A stretch of 64,000 bases of DNA from Xanthomonas phaseoli pv. phaseoli (GCA_022749655.1 CP094243.1:3100001-3164000), one strand, 5' to 3'. Numbered from the stretch's first letter, positions 20,337 through 30,531 are shown. Notes: a model not told the origin generated them from the sequence alone. Translations and numbers: made by a program.

Positions 20337-20729
20337 GTGAACAAGAACATGCGGATCCTGATCGTGGACGACTTCTCGACGATGCGACGTATCGTCAAGA
20401 ACCTGTTGGGCGATCTCGGCTTCACCAATACCGCAGAGGCCGAAGACGGCAACAGCGCCCTGGCCGCGTTGCGTGCCGGCCCGTTCGATTTCGTGGTCAC
20501 CGACTGGAACATGCCCGGCATGACCGGCATCGACCTGCTGCGCAACATCCGCGCCGACGCCAAGCTCAAGCACCTGCCGGTGATGATGGTGACCGCCGAA
20601 GCCAAGCGCGAGCAGATCATCGAAGCAGCCCAGTGCGGCGTGAACGGCTACATCATCAAGCCGTTCACCGCCCAGACGCTGGAAGAAAAGCTGGGCAAGG
20701 TGTTCGAACGTCTGGCGGCGACCGCCTGA
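20337..20729 (+). CDS. cheY: Chemotaxis response regulator CheY
   Basis: CheY is the diffusible regulator that, when phosphorylated by CheA, binds the flagellar switch. The 130-residue single receiver domain has the acidic pair at D11/D12, phospho-acceptor D56 in VTDWNMPG, T86 and K108 (IIKPF). The start is GTG 20337, preceded by a strong AGGAG. The gap from fliA contains the short direct repeat ATTTTTCG twice but no obvious promoter. Its stop overlaps the cheZ ATG. It resembles the E. coli and Pseudomonas motor-binding CheY more than the second CheY at 35453. Confidence 0.95.
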   Translation: MNKNMRILIVDDFSTMRRIVKNLLGDLGFTNTAEAEDGNSALAALRAGPFDFVVTDWNMPGMTGIDLLRNIRADAKLKHLPVMMVTAEAKREQIIEAAQCGVNGYIIKPFTAQTLEEKLGKVFERLAATA

Positions 20730-21355
20730 TGAACGCGACCGTGGAAACCGATGCCGAACGTGCCGCCTTGATCGAGCGCCTGCAGAACGCACTCGATGCA
20801 CTGGAAAGCGGTGACCAGGTCGCCTGGCGTCGCGAGGTGGATCACCTCGCCGCCCTGCGCACGCGCCCGATGATGCAGAGCCTGAGCCGGCTCGCCCGCG
20901 AACTCGGCCAGGCCCTGGGCGAACTGCCCACCGTGCCCGAAGAAGCCGGCGAGCTGGACGATGCCTGCTCGCGCCTGGACCATGTGGTGGAGATGACCGA
21001 AAAGGCCAGCCACCGCACATTGGATCTGGTCGAAGAATGCCGCGAGCTGGCCAACCAGCTGCGCAGCGGCGGGCTCAATCAGGACCAGGGCGCGCTGCTG
21101 GAAAAGATGCGCCATAACCTGACCGAACTGTCGCTGGCGCAGAGCTATCAGGATTTGAGCGGCCAGATCATCCGGCGCGTGGCCGGCATCGTGCGGCGTG
21201 TGCATGAAGGCTTCGGCGCGCTCGGCTTGCCGCCGAAGAATCCCGAGCCGAAGAAAGACGACGGCGGTCTTGCCGGTCCTGCAATCAAGGGCCTGGACCG
21301 TCATGCGGTGTCGCAAGACGACGCCGACGACCTGCTGTCCGGATTGGGGCTGTAA
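20729..21355 (+). CDS. cheZ: CheY-P phosphatase CheZ
   Basis: CheZ removes the phosphate from CheY to end the motor signal. The 208-residue product is mostly helical. It contains the catalytic motif QSYQDLSGQIIRR, with the glutamine of QDL at about position 141 (equivalent to E. coli Q147). The C-terminal tail, SQDDADDLLSGLGL, is the conserved CheY-binding peptide. The ATG overlaps the cheY stop by one base and cheA follows after two bases, so cheY-cheZ-cheA is a tight operon. Confidence 0.94.
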   Translation: MNATVETDAERAALIERLQNALDALESGDQVAWRREVDHLAALRTRPMMQSLSRLARELGQALGELPTVPEEAGELDDACSRLDHVVEMTEKASHRTLDLVEECRELANQLRSGGLNQDQGALLEKMRHNLTELSLAQSYQDLSGQIIRRVAGIVRRVHEGFGALGLPPKNPEPKKDDGGLAGPAIKGLDRHAVSQDDADDLLSGLGL

Positions 21356-21357
21356 CC

Positions 21358-23019
21358 ATGAGTGCTGTTCCAGACGATATTGCTGCCGATTTCATCGTCG
21401 AGGCCCAGGAAATCCTGGATCGCCTCGGCGAACAGCTGGTCTCGCTGGAACAGGCGCCAGAAGAAGCCGACCAGCTCAACGCGGTGTTCCGCGGCTTCCA
21501 CACGCTCAAGGGCGGCGCCGGCTTCCTGGCGATCAAGCCCATGGTGGAGCTGTGCCACGCCGCGGAAGAAACCCTGGGCATGGCGCGCTCGGGCCAGGCG
21601 GTGCTGCAGGCGCATCACTTCGATGCCGCACAACAATCGCTGGATTATCTGCAGGCCATGCTGGATGCCATGGGCTCGGGCGAAGCCGTGCCGCATGCGC
21701 CGGCCACGTTGATCGCGCAGTTCGACGCCAAGAGCGCCCCGCCGGCGATCAAGGCCGCACCGCAGGCGGCCGCTGCCAAGCCGGCTGCTGCCGCACATGG
21801 CGACGATGCGCATGCGCCCGCCCCCAAGGCGGCCGGCAAGGCCGCGGCCAAGACTGGCGCCGAAGCCGAACAGACCGTGCGCGTGGACACCAAGCGCCTG
21901 GACGCCATCGTCAACCTGATCGGCGAACTGGTGCTCTCGCGCAACCGCTTGAAGACCTTGCGCACCCGCCTGCGCGACGAAGAACTCGACCGCGCGGTCA
22001 GCACGCTGGACATCGCTACCGCACGCTTGCAGACCGCGGTCATGCGCACCCGCATGCAACCGGTCAGCAAGGTGTTCGCCCGCTTCCCCAAGGTGGCCCG
22101 CGACGTTGCGCGCACCTTGTCCAAGGAAGTGGAACTGGAACTGATCGGCGCCGAAACGGAGCTGGACCGCAATCTGGTCGAAGCCCTGGCCGACCCCTTG
22201 GTGCACCTGGTGCGCAACGCCATCGACCACGGCATCGAATCGCCGGCCCTGCGCGAAGCCACCGGCAAACCGCGTAGCGGCCATGTGCGCCTGTCGGCGC
22301 AGCAGGAAGGCGACTACGTCAGTATCGAAATCCAGGACGACGGCGCCGGCATCGACCCGGAGCGCCTGCGCGAGATCGCCCGCAACAAGGGCCTGATCGA
22401 CGCCGAAGCTGCCGCACGCCTGAGCACCGACGAGTGCTTGCACCTGATCTTCATGCCGGGCTTCTCGACCAAGGTGGAAGTCACCGACATCTCCGGCCGT
22501 GGCGTGGGCATGGACGTGGTGCAGTCGCGCATCCGCGAACTCAGCGGGCAGATCCAGATCCAGTCCGAACTGGGCCGCGGCAGCCGCTTCATGATCCGCG
22601 TTCCGCTGACCCTGGCGATTTTGCCGACCCTGCTGGTGCAAGCCGGCGAAGCGGTCTATGCGTTGCCGCTGGCACGCGTGGTCGAAGTGCTGCACGCACC
22701 GCAGACCTCGCTGGGCTGGTTCGACGGCCGCGCCGTGCTCGACCGCCGCTCGCACACCCTGCCCCTGATCGACCTGCGCCGCTGGCTGGGCGTGCCTGCC
22801 GAACAACCGCCGCTACTGACCGTGGTGCTGCTGCAAGCTGGCGAAACCCGCTTCGGCCTGGTGGTGGACCAGGTCCGCGGCCGCGAGGAAGTGGTGATCA
22901 AGCCCCCCCTGCCCCGTGCCCTGCGCGGCCTGCCCGGCTACGCCGGCGCCACCCTGATCGGTGACGGCCGCATGGCGCTGATCCTGGATGTGGACGGGCT
23001 GCGTTCCAGCGATCATTGA
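21358..23019 (+). CDS. cheA: Chemotaxis histidine kinase CheA (first copy)
   Basis: CheA receives signals from the receptor array and phosphorylates CheY and CheB. The 553-residue product has an HPt domain with the phospho-accepting H48 in RGFHTLKGGAGF and a linker of Ala/Pro (about 115-175). The dimerisation domain (VDTKRLDAIVNLIGELV), the ATP-binding domain ([39 protein letters not shown]) and a C-terminal CheW-like P5 domain follow. No clear CheY-binding P2 domain is seen. The gene is intact. Related Pseudomonas clusters continue with cheB-motC-motD; here an IS-rich insert and a TonB receptor gene come next. Confidence 0.94.
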   Translation: MSAVPDDIAADFIVEAQEILDRLGEQLVSLEQAPEEADQLNAVFRGFHTLKGGAGFLAIKPMVELCHAAEETLGMARSGQAVLQAHHFDAAQQSLDYLQAMLDAMGSGEAVPHAPATLIAQFDAKSAPPAIKAAPQAAAAKPAAAAHGDDAHAPAPKAAGKAAAKTGAEAEQTVRVDTKRLDAIVNLIGELVLSRNRLKTLRTRLRDEELDRAVSTLDIATARLQTAVMRTRMQPVSKVFARFPKVARDVARTLSKEVELELIGAETELDRNLVEALADPLVHLVRNAIDHGIESPALREATGKPRSGHVRLSAQQEGDYVSIEIQDDGAGIDPERLREIARNKGLIDAEAAARLSTDECLHLIFMPGFSTKVEVTDISGRGVGMDVVQSRIRELSGQIQIQSELGRGSRFMIRVPLTLAILPTLLVQAGEAVYALPLARVVEVLHAPQTSLGWFDGRAVLDRRSHTLPLIDLRRWLGVPAEQPPLLTVVLLQAGETRFGLVVDQVRGREEVVIKPPLPRALRGLPGYAGATLIGDGRMALILDVDGLRSSDH

Positions 23020-23023
23020 GGTT

Positions 23024-23093
23024 GGGGATTCGGGATTCGGGATTCGGGATTGGGAGAATCGGGAATCGGGAATCGGGAATCGGGAAGACGATC
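23024..23093. repeat. GGGATTC/GGGAATC heptamer array after cheA
   Basis: About nine copies of GGGATTC or GGGAATC follow the cheA stop. The first half (GGGATTC) and second half (GGGAATC) are inverted relative to each other, so the array can fold on itself. It is the reverse-strand version of the array before flhB. Confidence 0.75.
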
Positions 23094-23109
23094 CTGGTTG
23101 CCTGATCTA

Positions 23110-23142
23110 ACGACAACGGTCGCGTACTGCGGCCGTTGTCGT
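23110..23142 (+). terminator. Hairpin after cheA
   Basis: ACGACAACGG and CCGTTGTCGT form a perfect 10-bp stem around a 13-base loop, followed only by TTTC. It may end the cheYZA transcript. The remaining sequence to 23399 has no credible gene. Confidence 0.45.
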
Positions 23143-23188
23143 TTCACTACCAGCATCGCTGCCGATCGATGCCGCCACGCGCGCAAGC

Positions 23189-23228
23189 ATGGACGCGATG
23201 GTTTAGCGACGGCTAGGCTGCCGTGGAA
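23189..23228 (+). repeat. 40-bp dispersed repeat, plus-strand copy
   Basis: These 40 bases (ATGGACGCGATGGTTTAGCG and the following 20) match the reverse complement of 27201-27240 with six mismatches. The two copies face each other and enclose the insertion-sequence island. Confidence 0.6.
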
Positions 23229-23399
23229 TTGAAGCTGGAACCGGTATTGGAACCGTTATTGCAAACCCGAAACTGGAGGCGCATCGAGGCGATTGCCTTG
23301 AATCCGGAAAAAGAAAGCGCCGTGGCAGCTACAACAAAACCTCAGATGGCCGCGTGAGACAGGCGCCAACGACTGATACGCCCAGGGTTCCGTAGACAC

Positions 23400-24002
23400 T
23401 CAAGACCCTCGTTGCGCGTAGCGCCGTTCAAACTCTACAGGGGACAGGTCACCAGTTGAACCGTGGCGGCGGTTGGGGTTGTAGAACATCTCGATGTAGT
23501 CGAATACCTCGGCGCGTGCGGCGTCCTTGGTGGGATAGATTCGTCGCCTGATCCGCTCGCGTTTGAGCAGGCCGAAGAAGCTCTCCACGGGTGCGTTGTC
23601 GTGGCAGTTGCCACGCCGACTCATGCTGCACACCAAGCCATGGGACGCCAGGAAACTCTGCCAGTCATCGCTGGTGTAGACCGACCCTTGGTCTGAGTGA
23701 ACCAAGCAACCAGCATTGGGTTTGCGCCGCCACACCGCAGACAACAAGGCCTGCACGACCAACTCGGTGTCGGCCCGATCGCGCATCGCCCAGCCGACGA
23801 CCTGCCTGGAAAACAGATCGATCACCACAGCCAGGTACATCCAGCCTTCGTGCGTGCGGATGAAGGTGAAATCGCTCGCCCAGGCCGTGTCCGGCTCGGT
23901 CACGTCGAACTGTCGGTCAAGCAGGTTGGCCGCCGCCTTGCACTGCATCCCTCCATGGAAGCGCGGTTTGCGACCATAGCCCACCTGGGCACGCAATCCC
24001 TC
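23400..24002 (-). pseudogene. IS3-family transposase OrfB remnant (5' end lost)
   Basis: About 198 residues of an IS3-family integrase-type transposase are left. It has ASDFTFIRTHEGWMYLAVVIDLFSR, HSDQGSVYTS (second catalytic D), SMSRRGNCHDNAPVESFF (catalytic E) and the usual end YNPNRRHGSTGDLSPVEFERR. These are all three parts of the DDE catalytic core (rve domain). The N-terminal part and OrfA are missing. Sequence stops abruptly at the terminal repeat of the next element at 24003. It is of a different IS3 subgroup from the element beside it. Confidence 0.88.
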
Positions 24003-24039
24003 GGTAATCCCCCACTTCTAGCGGTCGCCAGAAGTGGAG

Positions 24040-24867
24040 CTAAGCGGCCATCGCCAACTTCATGGCAGGCGTGATGCCGCCGAGCGCCATATTCGGACGC
24101 TCGTGGTTGTACGTCCATAGCCAGCGGGTGGCTTTGTCCTGCACCTGGTCGATGGTGTCGAACAGGGTTTGGGCGAGCCAGGCGTAGCGGATGGTGCGGT
24201 TGTAGCGTTCAACGTAGGCGTTCTGCTGTGGCTTGCCCGGCTGGATGTGCTCGACCCGGATACCATGCCGCTGCGCCCAGGACAGCAACGCGCCACTGAT
24301 GTATTCAGGGCCGTTGTCGCAGCGGATCACGGCGGGCTTGCCGCGCCACTCGATGATCTGCTCCAGCGATCGGATCACACGGGCTGACGGCAGCGACAGA
24401 TCCACCTCGATCCCCAGCCCCTCGCGATTGAAGTCGTCGAGCACATTGAACAGCCGGAAGCTGCGGCCGTCGGCCAACTGGTCGTGCATGAAGTCCATCG
24501 ACCAGACCTGGTTGATAGCCTCCGGCACCGCCAGAGGCTCGGGCCGCTCACGCACCAGCCGCTTCCTCGGCTTGATCCGCAGGTTCAACTCCAGCTCGCG
24601 GTAGATCCGGTAGACCCGCTTGTGATTCCAGCCAAAGCCCTTCACGTTGCGCAGGTACAGGTAGCACAGGCCAAAGCCCCAGTCGCGATGGGCGGTCGTC
24701 AGGCGGACCAGCCAGTCGGCGATCCGGGCGTTCTGCTCGCTGGCCTTGGCCTGGTAGCGGAAGCAGGTCTGGCTCACCGCGAAGGCCTGGCAGGCGTGGC
24801 GGATGTTCGTACGCCCGCTCGTGACTGCCGATTGGGCCATCTCGCGTCGCTGAGATGGCCTCACCAT
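24040..24867 (-). CDS. IS3-family transposase OrfB (integrase core)
   Basis: This is the catalytic subunit of the IS407-like element, about 275 residues from ATG 24867. It shows an HTH_21-like N-terminal part, then [17 protein letters not shown] (first D), [13 protein letters not shown] (second D) and [19 protein letters not shown] (E), and ends with [13 protein letters not shown]. OrfA ends in a run of seven A on the coding strand (24867-24873). OrfB lies in the -1 frame from there, so a fused OrfAB can be made by slippage at this heptamer, as is known for IS3 elements. The reading frame is intact. Confidence 0.9.
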   Translation of the reverse strand: MVRPSQRREMAQSAVTSGRTNIRHACQAFAVSQTCFRYQAKASEQNARIADWLVRLTTAHRDWGFGLCYLYLRNVKGFGWNHKRVYRIYRELELNLRIKPRKRLVRERPEPLAVPEAINQVWSMDFMHDQLADGRSFRLFNVLDDFNREGLGIEVDLSLPSARVIRSLEQIIEWRGKPAVIRCDNGPEYISGALLSWAQRHGIRVEHIQPGKPQQNAYVERYNRTIRYAWLAQTLFDTIDQVQDKATRWLWTYNHERPNMALGGITPAMKLAMAA

Positions 24868-25127
24868 TTTTTTGCGAGCGCTTCCTTCAGCAGGTCGGTA
24901 CTGAGCTGCGCCTCGGCGTACATCTTCTTGAGCCGGCGGTTCTCCTCCTCCAGCTCCTTCATGCGCGCGACCATGGACACGTCCATGCCGCCGAACTTGC
25001 TGCGCCACTTGTAGAACGTGGCCGAGCTGATGCCGTGCTCGCGGCACAGCTCCGGCACGGGCGCACCGGCCTGGGCCTGCTTGAGCACGGCGATGATCTG
25101 GCTGTCGGTAAAGCGGGACTTCTTCAT
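24861..25127 (-). CDS. IS3-family transposase OrfA (HTH_Tnp_1)
   Basis: This 88-residue DNA-binding subunit starts [21 protein letters not shown] and contains a helix-turn-helix ([19 protein letters not shown]) and a leucine-zipper-like region ([17 protein letters not shown]). GGAGG sits seven bases before the ATG. It overlaps OrfB through the A7 slippery run. Confidence 0.9.
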   Translation of the reverse strand: MKKSRFTDSQIIAVLKQAQAGAPVPELCREHGISSATFYKWRSKFGGMDVSMVARMKELEEENRRLKKMYAEAQLSTDLLKEALAKKW

Positions 25128-25195
25128 GGAACCTCCTCGAGAAAGGATACGAGAAAATTCCACTTCTGGCGTCTGCTAATGGGCGGGGGATTACC

Positions 25196-25986
25196 CCAGC
25201 GCTTGGCCAACTTCAGTTCGCGCTTGTTCTTGATCTGCTTCAGCTTCGAGGGCTTCTCCGCGATCAGGTAGCGTAGCTTGCGCTTGCCCTTGATCTCATC
25301 GCGCTTCTCAAGCCCGGTGTAGCCGCTGTCCCCACACACCGTGTCTTCCTTGCCATGCAGCAGCTTGTGCGCTTGCGTGATGTCCGCCACGTTGGCTGCC
25401 GTGCATTCCACGTGAAGCACTAGGCCGGATTCATCATCCACTCCAATGTGCGCCTTCATCCCGAAGAAGTATTGGTTGCCCTTCTTGGTCTGGCGCATCT
25501 CCGGATCGCGCTCACCGTCCTTGTTCTTGGTCGAACTGGGCGCAGAGATAATCGTGGCATCCACAATCGTCCCGCCGCGCAGGCTCTGACCCTTGCGCGA
25601 CAGATGCGCGTTCACCCGATTGAACAGCTTGCGCGCCAAATCGTGCTGCTCCAGCAGATGGCGAAAGTTGAGAATCGTCGTCTCGTCCGGCACCTCATCC
25701 AGCCCGCCGATCTTGGCGAAACGGCGCATCGACACCGTGTCGTACAAGGCTTCTTCCGCCGATGGATCGCTCAATGCATACCACTGCTGCAAAAAGTGGA
25801 TGCGCAGCATCGTCTCCAGCCGATACGGCTGTCGTCCCGGTTGCCCCGACTTCGGATAGTGCGGCTCGATCAGCCCCAGCAGCTCCTTCCACGGCACGAC
25901 CTGCTCCATCTCGGCCAAAAACACACCTCACGCCGCGTCCGCTTGCGCTTGCCGTCGTACTCCGCGTCGCCGAAGGTCAGCTGCAT
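25196..25986 (-). pseudogene. IS5-family transposase remnant (copy 2)
   Basis: The transposase starts at ATG 25986 with the same MQLTFGDAEYD beginning as copy 1. The frame breaks at about 25924-25930, where two extra bases give GAGGTGTGTTTTT instead of GAGGTGTTTTT. From MFLAEMEQVVPW onward it is identical to copy 1 except for a few substitutions. It ends after KLAKRW, where the neighbouring element cuts it, so the catalytic E region is gone. It cannot encode an active transposase. Confidence 0.9.
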
Positions 25987-26050
25987 CGAAATCGTCTACT
26001 CGGGTCGATGATCGATTGTGGCAGATCAGGACGGATTGTTCAGAGTTTCC
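25196..26050 (-). mobile_element. IS5-family element, copy 2, truncated
   Basis: This is the left part of the same IS5 element as at 6101, in opposite orientation. The intact terminal repeat lies at 26029-26050, and the internal sequence is nearly identical. It stops after GGCCAAGCGCTGGG, where the IS407-like element begins, so the last ~300 bp and the other end are lost. CTAA (26051-26054) outside the intact end fits an IS5 target site. Confidence 0.9.
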
Positions 26051-26593
26051 CTAATTCAGCAACCCGTTTACGAAGTTGCGGCATCATGTCGTACGCCGAA
26101 GGTATGCGCGGCGGCAGACCAGAATAGCTTCGAAGCGCTATAGCTAATTCATACGCTTCTATGCCGAGCCGGCCGTATTGAAGTCGGCGTTGGAGAAATC
26201 CAGCATCGGGGTCTTGATCCCCTCGAATGCGATCAACTCCCCTGCTTGCCTGTATGCAGTCGGAAGCGCGAAGACTCGGTCAAGAAGGCCGAGGGGGAGC
26301 GATTTCCAATTAACCGCAAGGGGACTCAGATCGAGCATCGGTGACTTCACGGAACTGTCCTGCTCTCCGTCCAAGTTACGGAAACCGACATCGATTGCGA
26401 CGTCGGCACATCCGCTCGCGAAGGCGTTCAGTGCACTAGCGACTGTGATCGCCAAGTAGATCAGGTCTTCATCTCTGTGCTTCCGTTCCCGCAGCCATGC
26501 TATGGCGGCTTGGAGCAGGCCTCCGATGATCACGCCAATGAGGCCGAATGTGCCGGTTAGTACCTGGGGGTATAGCTTAGGGTCCATGGTCAT
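26040..26593 (-). pseudogene. Unknown small membrane protein truncated by IS5
   Basis: I do not recognise the family. The start is ATG 26593. The N terminus has one membrane helix (LTGTFGLIGVIIGGLLQAAIAW) followed by a charged RERKHRDEDL and a soluble helical region. At 26182-26183 the frame ends early with a TAG, but one extra base (GACCTT for GACTT) gives a continued reading, LQYGRLGIEAYELAIALRSY, running without stop to the IS5 edge at 26050. There the element supplies the stop (GGGAAACTCTGA, stop at 26040-26042). The insertion of IS5 therefore cut the 3' end of this gene. About 180 residues remain, and the missing end is not found on the other side of the island. Confidence 0.65.
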
Positions 26594-26725
26594 CCTGCTC
26601 TTTTATCGAATTCTGCCAGACAACGAGCCTTTTGCTTCGCTATTGGCCGAGCGCGCGCAATCGTCGCCCAAGCAAGAACGGTTCCAGGTGCACTTGTTCC
26701 ACAGACACATATCCCGGCAAGATCC

Positions 26726-27136
26726 TTAATTATAATCGGCCAAGCATTTATCTAGGGCCTCAGTGGCGTCTTTCGCGTCACGAATGGCACCATGAAAAAT
26801 CTGGGCCGCGGCATAGCGATAGTGCCGTGTCTGATCAGCCGGCTTATCGCCATCCATCGAAATTGCGGCCATGACTAGTACGCCGTCACTTATCCGCATC
26901 TCCACTGCGTGCCTCAAAGCATGGCCCAGCTCAGAGCAAATCTTTGTGCTCTTCTTTTCCCATGCACCGGGCGCAACAACAACTCCTGCAATGCGCTTCT
27001 GGAGCGCGTCTGACGCCTGCTCAGCGGCCTGCTTGTAGGCGTCCATATTTTTGGCTACACCGTCGTAGTCGATCTTGCCTTGGCCGTGTGCTGAAAATGC
27101 AGCCAGGAGCAAGAGAACCCCTGCAAATCCCTTCAT
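26726..27136 (-). CDS. Small exported protein of unknown function
   Basis: The frame is open from 27259, but ATG 27136 is the better start: MKGFAGVLLLLAAFSAHGQG is a clean signal peptide with a likely cut after AHG, and GGAAAG lies upstream. The mature part is about 117 residues, mainly helical, with two cysteines (KICSEL, DKCLADYN near the end) that could form a disulfide in the periplasm. I do not recognise the family. It sits 132 bp downstream of the truncated membrane-protein gene reading frame, in the same orientation. Confidence 0.6.
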   Translation of the reverse strand: MKGFAGVLLLLAAFSAHGQGKIDYDGVAKNMDAYKQAAEQASDALQKRIAGVVVAPGAWEKKSTKICSELGHALRHAVEMRISDGVLVMAAISMDGDKPADQTRHYRYAAAQIFHGAIRDAKDATEALDKCLADYN

Positions 27137-27200
27137 GTGCTTCGCTTTCCGTAGGAAGCCAAAAGGATATCTCAAGGGGTCCCTGCTTCGAAATAATAAC

Positions 27201-27240
27201 TTCCACCGCAGCCCGGCCGCCGCCAAACCATCGCGCCCAT
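27201..27240 (-). repeat. 40-bp dispersed repeat, minus-strand copy
   Basis: Partner of 23189-23228 in inverted orientation (34 of 40 bases identical). It lies between the TonB receptor 3' end and the small exported protein. Confidence 0.6.
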
Positions 27241-27278
27241 ACCGCCACGCGGCAGGCATGGGCGCGACACGCTGGGAC

Positions 27279-30200
27279 CTAGAACTTATAGGTCAGCCCC
27301 AGATACGCCAGCCGGCCTGCGTAGCCGCCAGTATAGAAGCGGGCGCGGGTGTCCTCGCCCAGGTGCGAGCGGGACTCCTGCTTGGTCAGATTCAGCACCG
27401 AGGCGGTGAGGCTGAGCGCCGGGTGATGTTGTAGGCCGCGTTGACATCGATCTGGTAGTACGGCTCCTCGAAGACGTTCAGCCCGTTGACCAGGCCTTGC
27501 ACCAGCTCACCGCGGCGGTTGTATGAGGCGCGCAGCAGCAGGCTGTCGGTCTCGTAGAACACGGTGAGGTTGGTCTGGTTCCTGGCGCTGCCCGGCATGG
27601 CGGTCTCGCCGGCCTGGGTGCCGTCCTCCAGCCGCACCGCCGCCTTGCTGGCATCGTTGTAGGTGTAGTTGAACTGCACACCGAGGCCGGACGGCAGCGT
27701 GTGCTGCGCGTACAGCTCCACACCCTGCGAGACCGCGTCCTGGCCGCCGGCCTGGGTGCTGTAGTTCTGCACGGTGACCAGTTGTCCGTCGACCATCATG
27801 TTGACGTCGCTGATCACGTCGACCGCGAAGTTCTCCACGTTCTTGCGGAACAGTCCCACACCTGCCACCGAGCCCGGCTGGAAATACCATTCCAGCCCCA
27901 GGTCGAACTGGTTGGCCTTGTACGGCTCCAGGTTCTTGTTGCTGCCCGAGCCGTACCAGCCCTGCTCGCTGGCACCGCCGGTCAGGCGCCGGTCGGCCAC
28001 GTACTCGGCGCTGTAAAACTCCAGGCTGCCAGGCGCGGCGATGTCGTTGTAGCTGGGGCGTGCGATCACTTTCGACGCTGCCGCGCGCAGCAACAGGTTT
28101 TCGGTCAGGTCGTAAGCCAGGTTGAAACTCGGCAGCACGTCGGTGTAATTGCGGTCCAGCCCGCTGACCACGAACGACTCGGTGCGTTGCACGCTGTCGG
28201 CCAAACGCCAATAGCCTTCGGTGCCGCAATAGGTATCGGCCGGTGCGCCGCCGGGGGCGGCGGCGCCCTGCTGGCAGGCCAGCGGATTGCCGTCGGCGCC
28301 GTCGAAGAAGTAGTCGTTGTAGGCGGTCACCTTGTCGGTGGAATCGGCACGCTGCCCGGTGCGCGCCACCCGCACGCCGACGTTGCCACGCAGCCGCTCG
28401 GTGTGGAAGTTGAGCTGCAGATAGCTGGAATAGATTTCCTCGTCCACGTTGTAGACGAAGTTGTCTTCGCTGCGGGTCTGCATCGCGCCGTAGGTTTGGT
28501 TCAAGTAGCCGATGTAGCCCGGGAAGTTGATCGACGGAAACGCGCTGGCGTTGAATCCACCGGCCAGGTTGTCCTGCGCGAACAGCAGGCCCGGCGAGAA
28601 CTGCGTGGCGATGGCATTGCAGCGCCCGTTCCAGTAGCGGTTGTCGTAGTCGCCCGGGTCGGTGCCTGGGCACACCCAGTAGTTGTTGCCGGTATTGCGG
28701 TGGATACCGCCGTCGCGCCGTTTGATGCCGAACTGCAGCGAGTCGAAGAAGTTGCCATCCATATGCCAGGTGGTATCGATCTGTGCGTACTGCTGCTGAT
28801 TGGTGTTGCGGGTCCAGGACGAGCCGGTGGAGCCCAGATCGACCTGCAGGATGCCGTCGCGCAGGTTCTGCATCAGCTCCGGCGAGAATGTCATGCTCGG
28901 TGTGCCGGTCAGGTCCCAGGCGCTGGCGAAGTTGCCGTTGCTCCAGCTGCCGTCGGCGTTCTGCAGGCGCGGCTTGATCGGCAGGGAAAACTGCAGCTCC
29001 GGCCCGCCCTTGGCCCAGGTGCGGCCGGCCTTGAACGCCACGTCCACCTGCTCGCCACGCCATTCGCCGCCCAGGTCCACCGTCTGCGACTGCGATTTTT
29101 CGATGTTGTAGCTGCCGGTGATCTGCGGCGTCGGTACCGTGCAGTCATCCGAACCCCAGCCACCCGGCGGCAGGCCGGCCGCGGCGGCCTGCGCCTCGCT
29201 GCAATAGTAGGTCTTGCCCGGACGCAGGCTGTAGGCGGCGCCAGTGACGATCGTGCCGCTGGGATCGAACTGCAGCCGGTCGAGCAGGCGCCCGCCGCGC
29301 CAGTTGCCGTCGCCGAAGTAGCGCGCGATGTTCCACTCGGGAATCTTGATGGTATTGGTCTGCGAATTCTGCGACAGGTCGAAGCGGAAGTAGTTCGCGG
29401 TCAGCGTCAGGTCGTCGGTGGGCTTGAACTGCAAGGTCAGTTGCCCGCCCTTGCGCTCGCGCTCCTCGCGTTTGGCGTCCAGGCTGACCGCCGTCGGCAT
29501 CATGAAACCGGTGTAGTAATTGCTGTTCTGGTCCCAGAAACCGGTACCGCCCCACCAGTTGGCGTTGAAGTCCGACGGATTTCCATTCACGTCGACCGCC
29601 GGGCCGACTTCGTCGCGGCCGTACCACTGCCAGCTCTCGGTACTGGCATTGAGCGTGCGCGCGGTGCGCTTCTGCTGCGTGTAGCCCACGAAGACACCGA
29701 AGCGGTTGTCCTTGTCGTGCCACGAGTACGACCCGGAGAACTGGCCGTCGGTCTTCTTGCTGGTATCCGACCAGGTGCCCTCGGCCGAGACGAAGCCGGA
29801 ATGTGGCTCCAGTTCCAGCGGGCGCCGCGTCTGCAGGATCACCGTGCCGCCGATGCCGCCTTCGTCGATGCGTGCTTCCGGGGTCTTGTACAGCTCCGCG
29901 CTGCCCAACAGGTTCGACGGCAGCAGCGTGTAGTTGAACGAGCGCGTCGGGTCGCCGTTGGATTCGGCGGTGGCGATGTAGTTGCCGTTCAATTCGGTCA
30001 GCACCAGCTCCGAGGACAGGCCGCGCACACTGACGTTCTTGCCTTCGCCGCCGTCGCGGCTGATGACCACGCCGGGCACGCGCTGCAGCGCATCGGCCAC
30101 GTTCTTGTCGGGGAACTTGCCCACGTCCTCGGCGGTGATCACATCGACCACGGCGTTGGCGTTGCGCTTCTGCTCCAGGCTCTTCTCGATCGCGTAGCGG

Positions 30201-30379
30201 TAGCCGGTCACCGTCACCGCGTCCAGGTCCGTGGCCTGCAACGCGGCCTGGCCCGCAGGCGCCGGCGTGCCGTCGGCCTGCTGGGCGGAGACGTGGGTGG
30301 AGGCGGCGCTCGCCAACAAGGCGATGGCGATACCGGCCGACAGCGTGCTGCGGTTGCGTGCGAATGGCGTGCAGTTCAT
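27279..30379 (-). CDS. TonB-dependent outer-membrane receptor (one frameshift near the 3' end)
   Basis: This is a large TonB-dependent transporter of about 1033 residues. It has a signal peptide (IAIALLASAASTHVSAQ), a TonB-box-like segment (LDAVTVTGYR) and a plug domain (VVDVITAEDVGKFPDKNVAD, VPGVVISRD, VRGLSSE, RIDEGGIGGTVILQT). A 22-strand-type barrel rich in aromatic and acidic strands follows. It ends in the typical YLGLTYKF with a terminal phenylalanine. The start is ATG 30379, with GGGAGAG before it. The frame breaks at 27421-27423, where one base is missing (ATCACCCCGGCGCTC expected). Beyond it the reading SLTASVLNLTKQESRS continues to TAG 27279. The ligand is not evident; xanthomonads use many such receptors for plant carbohydrates. 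It separates cheA from motC. Confidence 0.88.
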
Positions 30380-30531
30380 TTCGATCGTGCTCTCCCAATA
30401 GTGATCGGCCTCGGCGGCTTTGTATCGATCCAACGATCGGACAAGAACGCCGCGCGAAGTAACGCAAAAATGTCCGGCACCGTTGCGGCGCCCGGTTTCC
30501 CTCGTCTTCTCTCCCCGTCCGCGCGAATGCA

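Larger units (their letters stand above)
24003..25195 (-). mobile_element. IS3-family (IS407-like) insertion sequence, 1193 bp
   Basis: Both ends begin with GGTAATCCCCC, and the imperfect inverted repeats extend about 34 bases to CGCCAGAAGTGG. OrfA and OrfB lie inside on the minus strand. The sequences just outside (TCCCTC and CCAGCG) do not form a target duplication. The flanks are remnants of two different elements, so deletion or recombination must have followed insertion. Confidence 0.8.
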
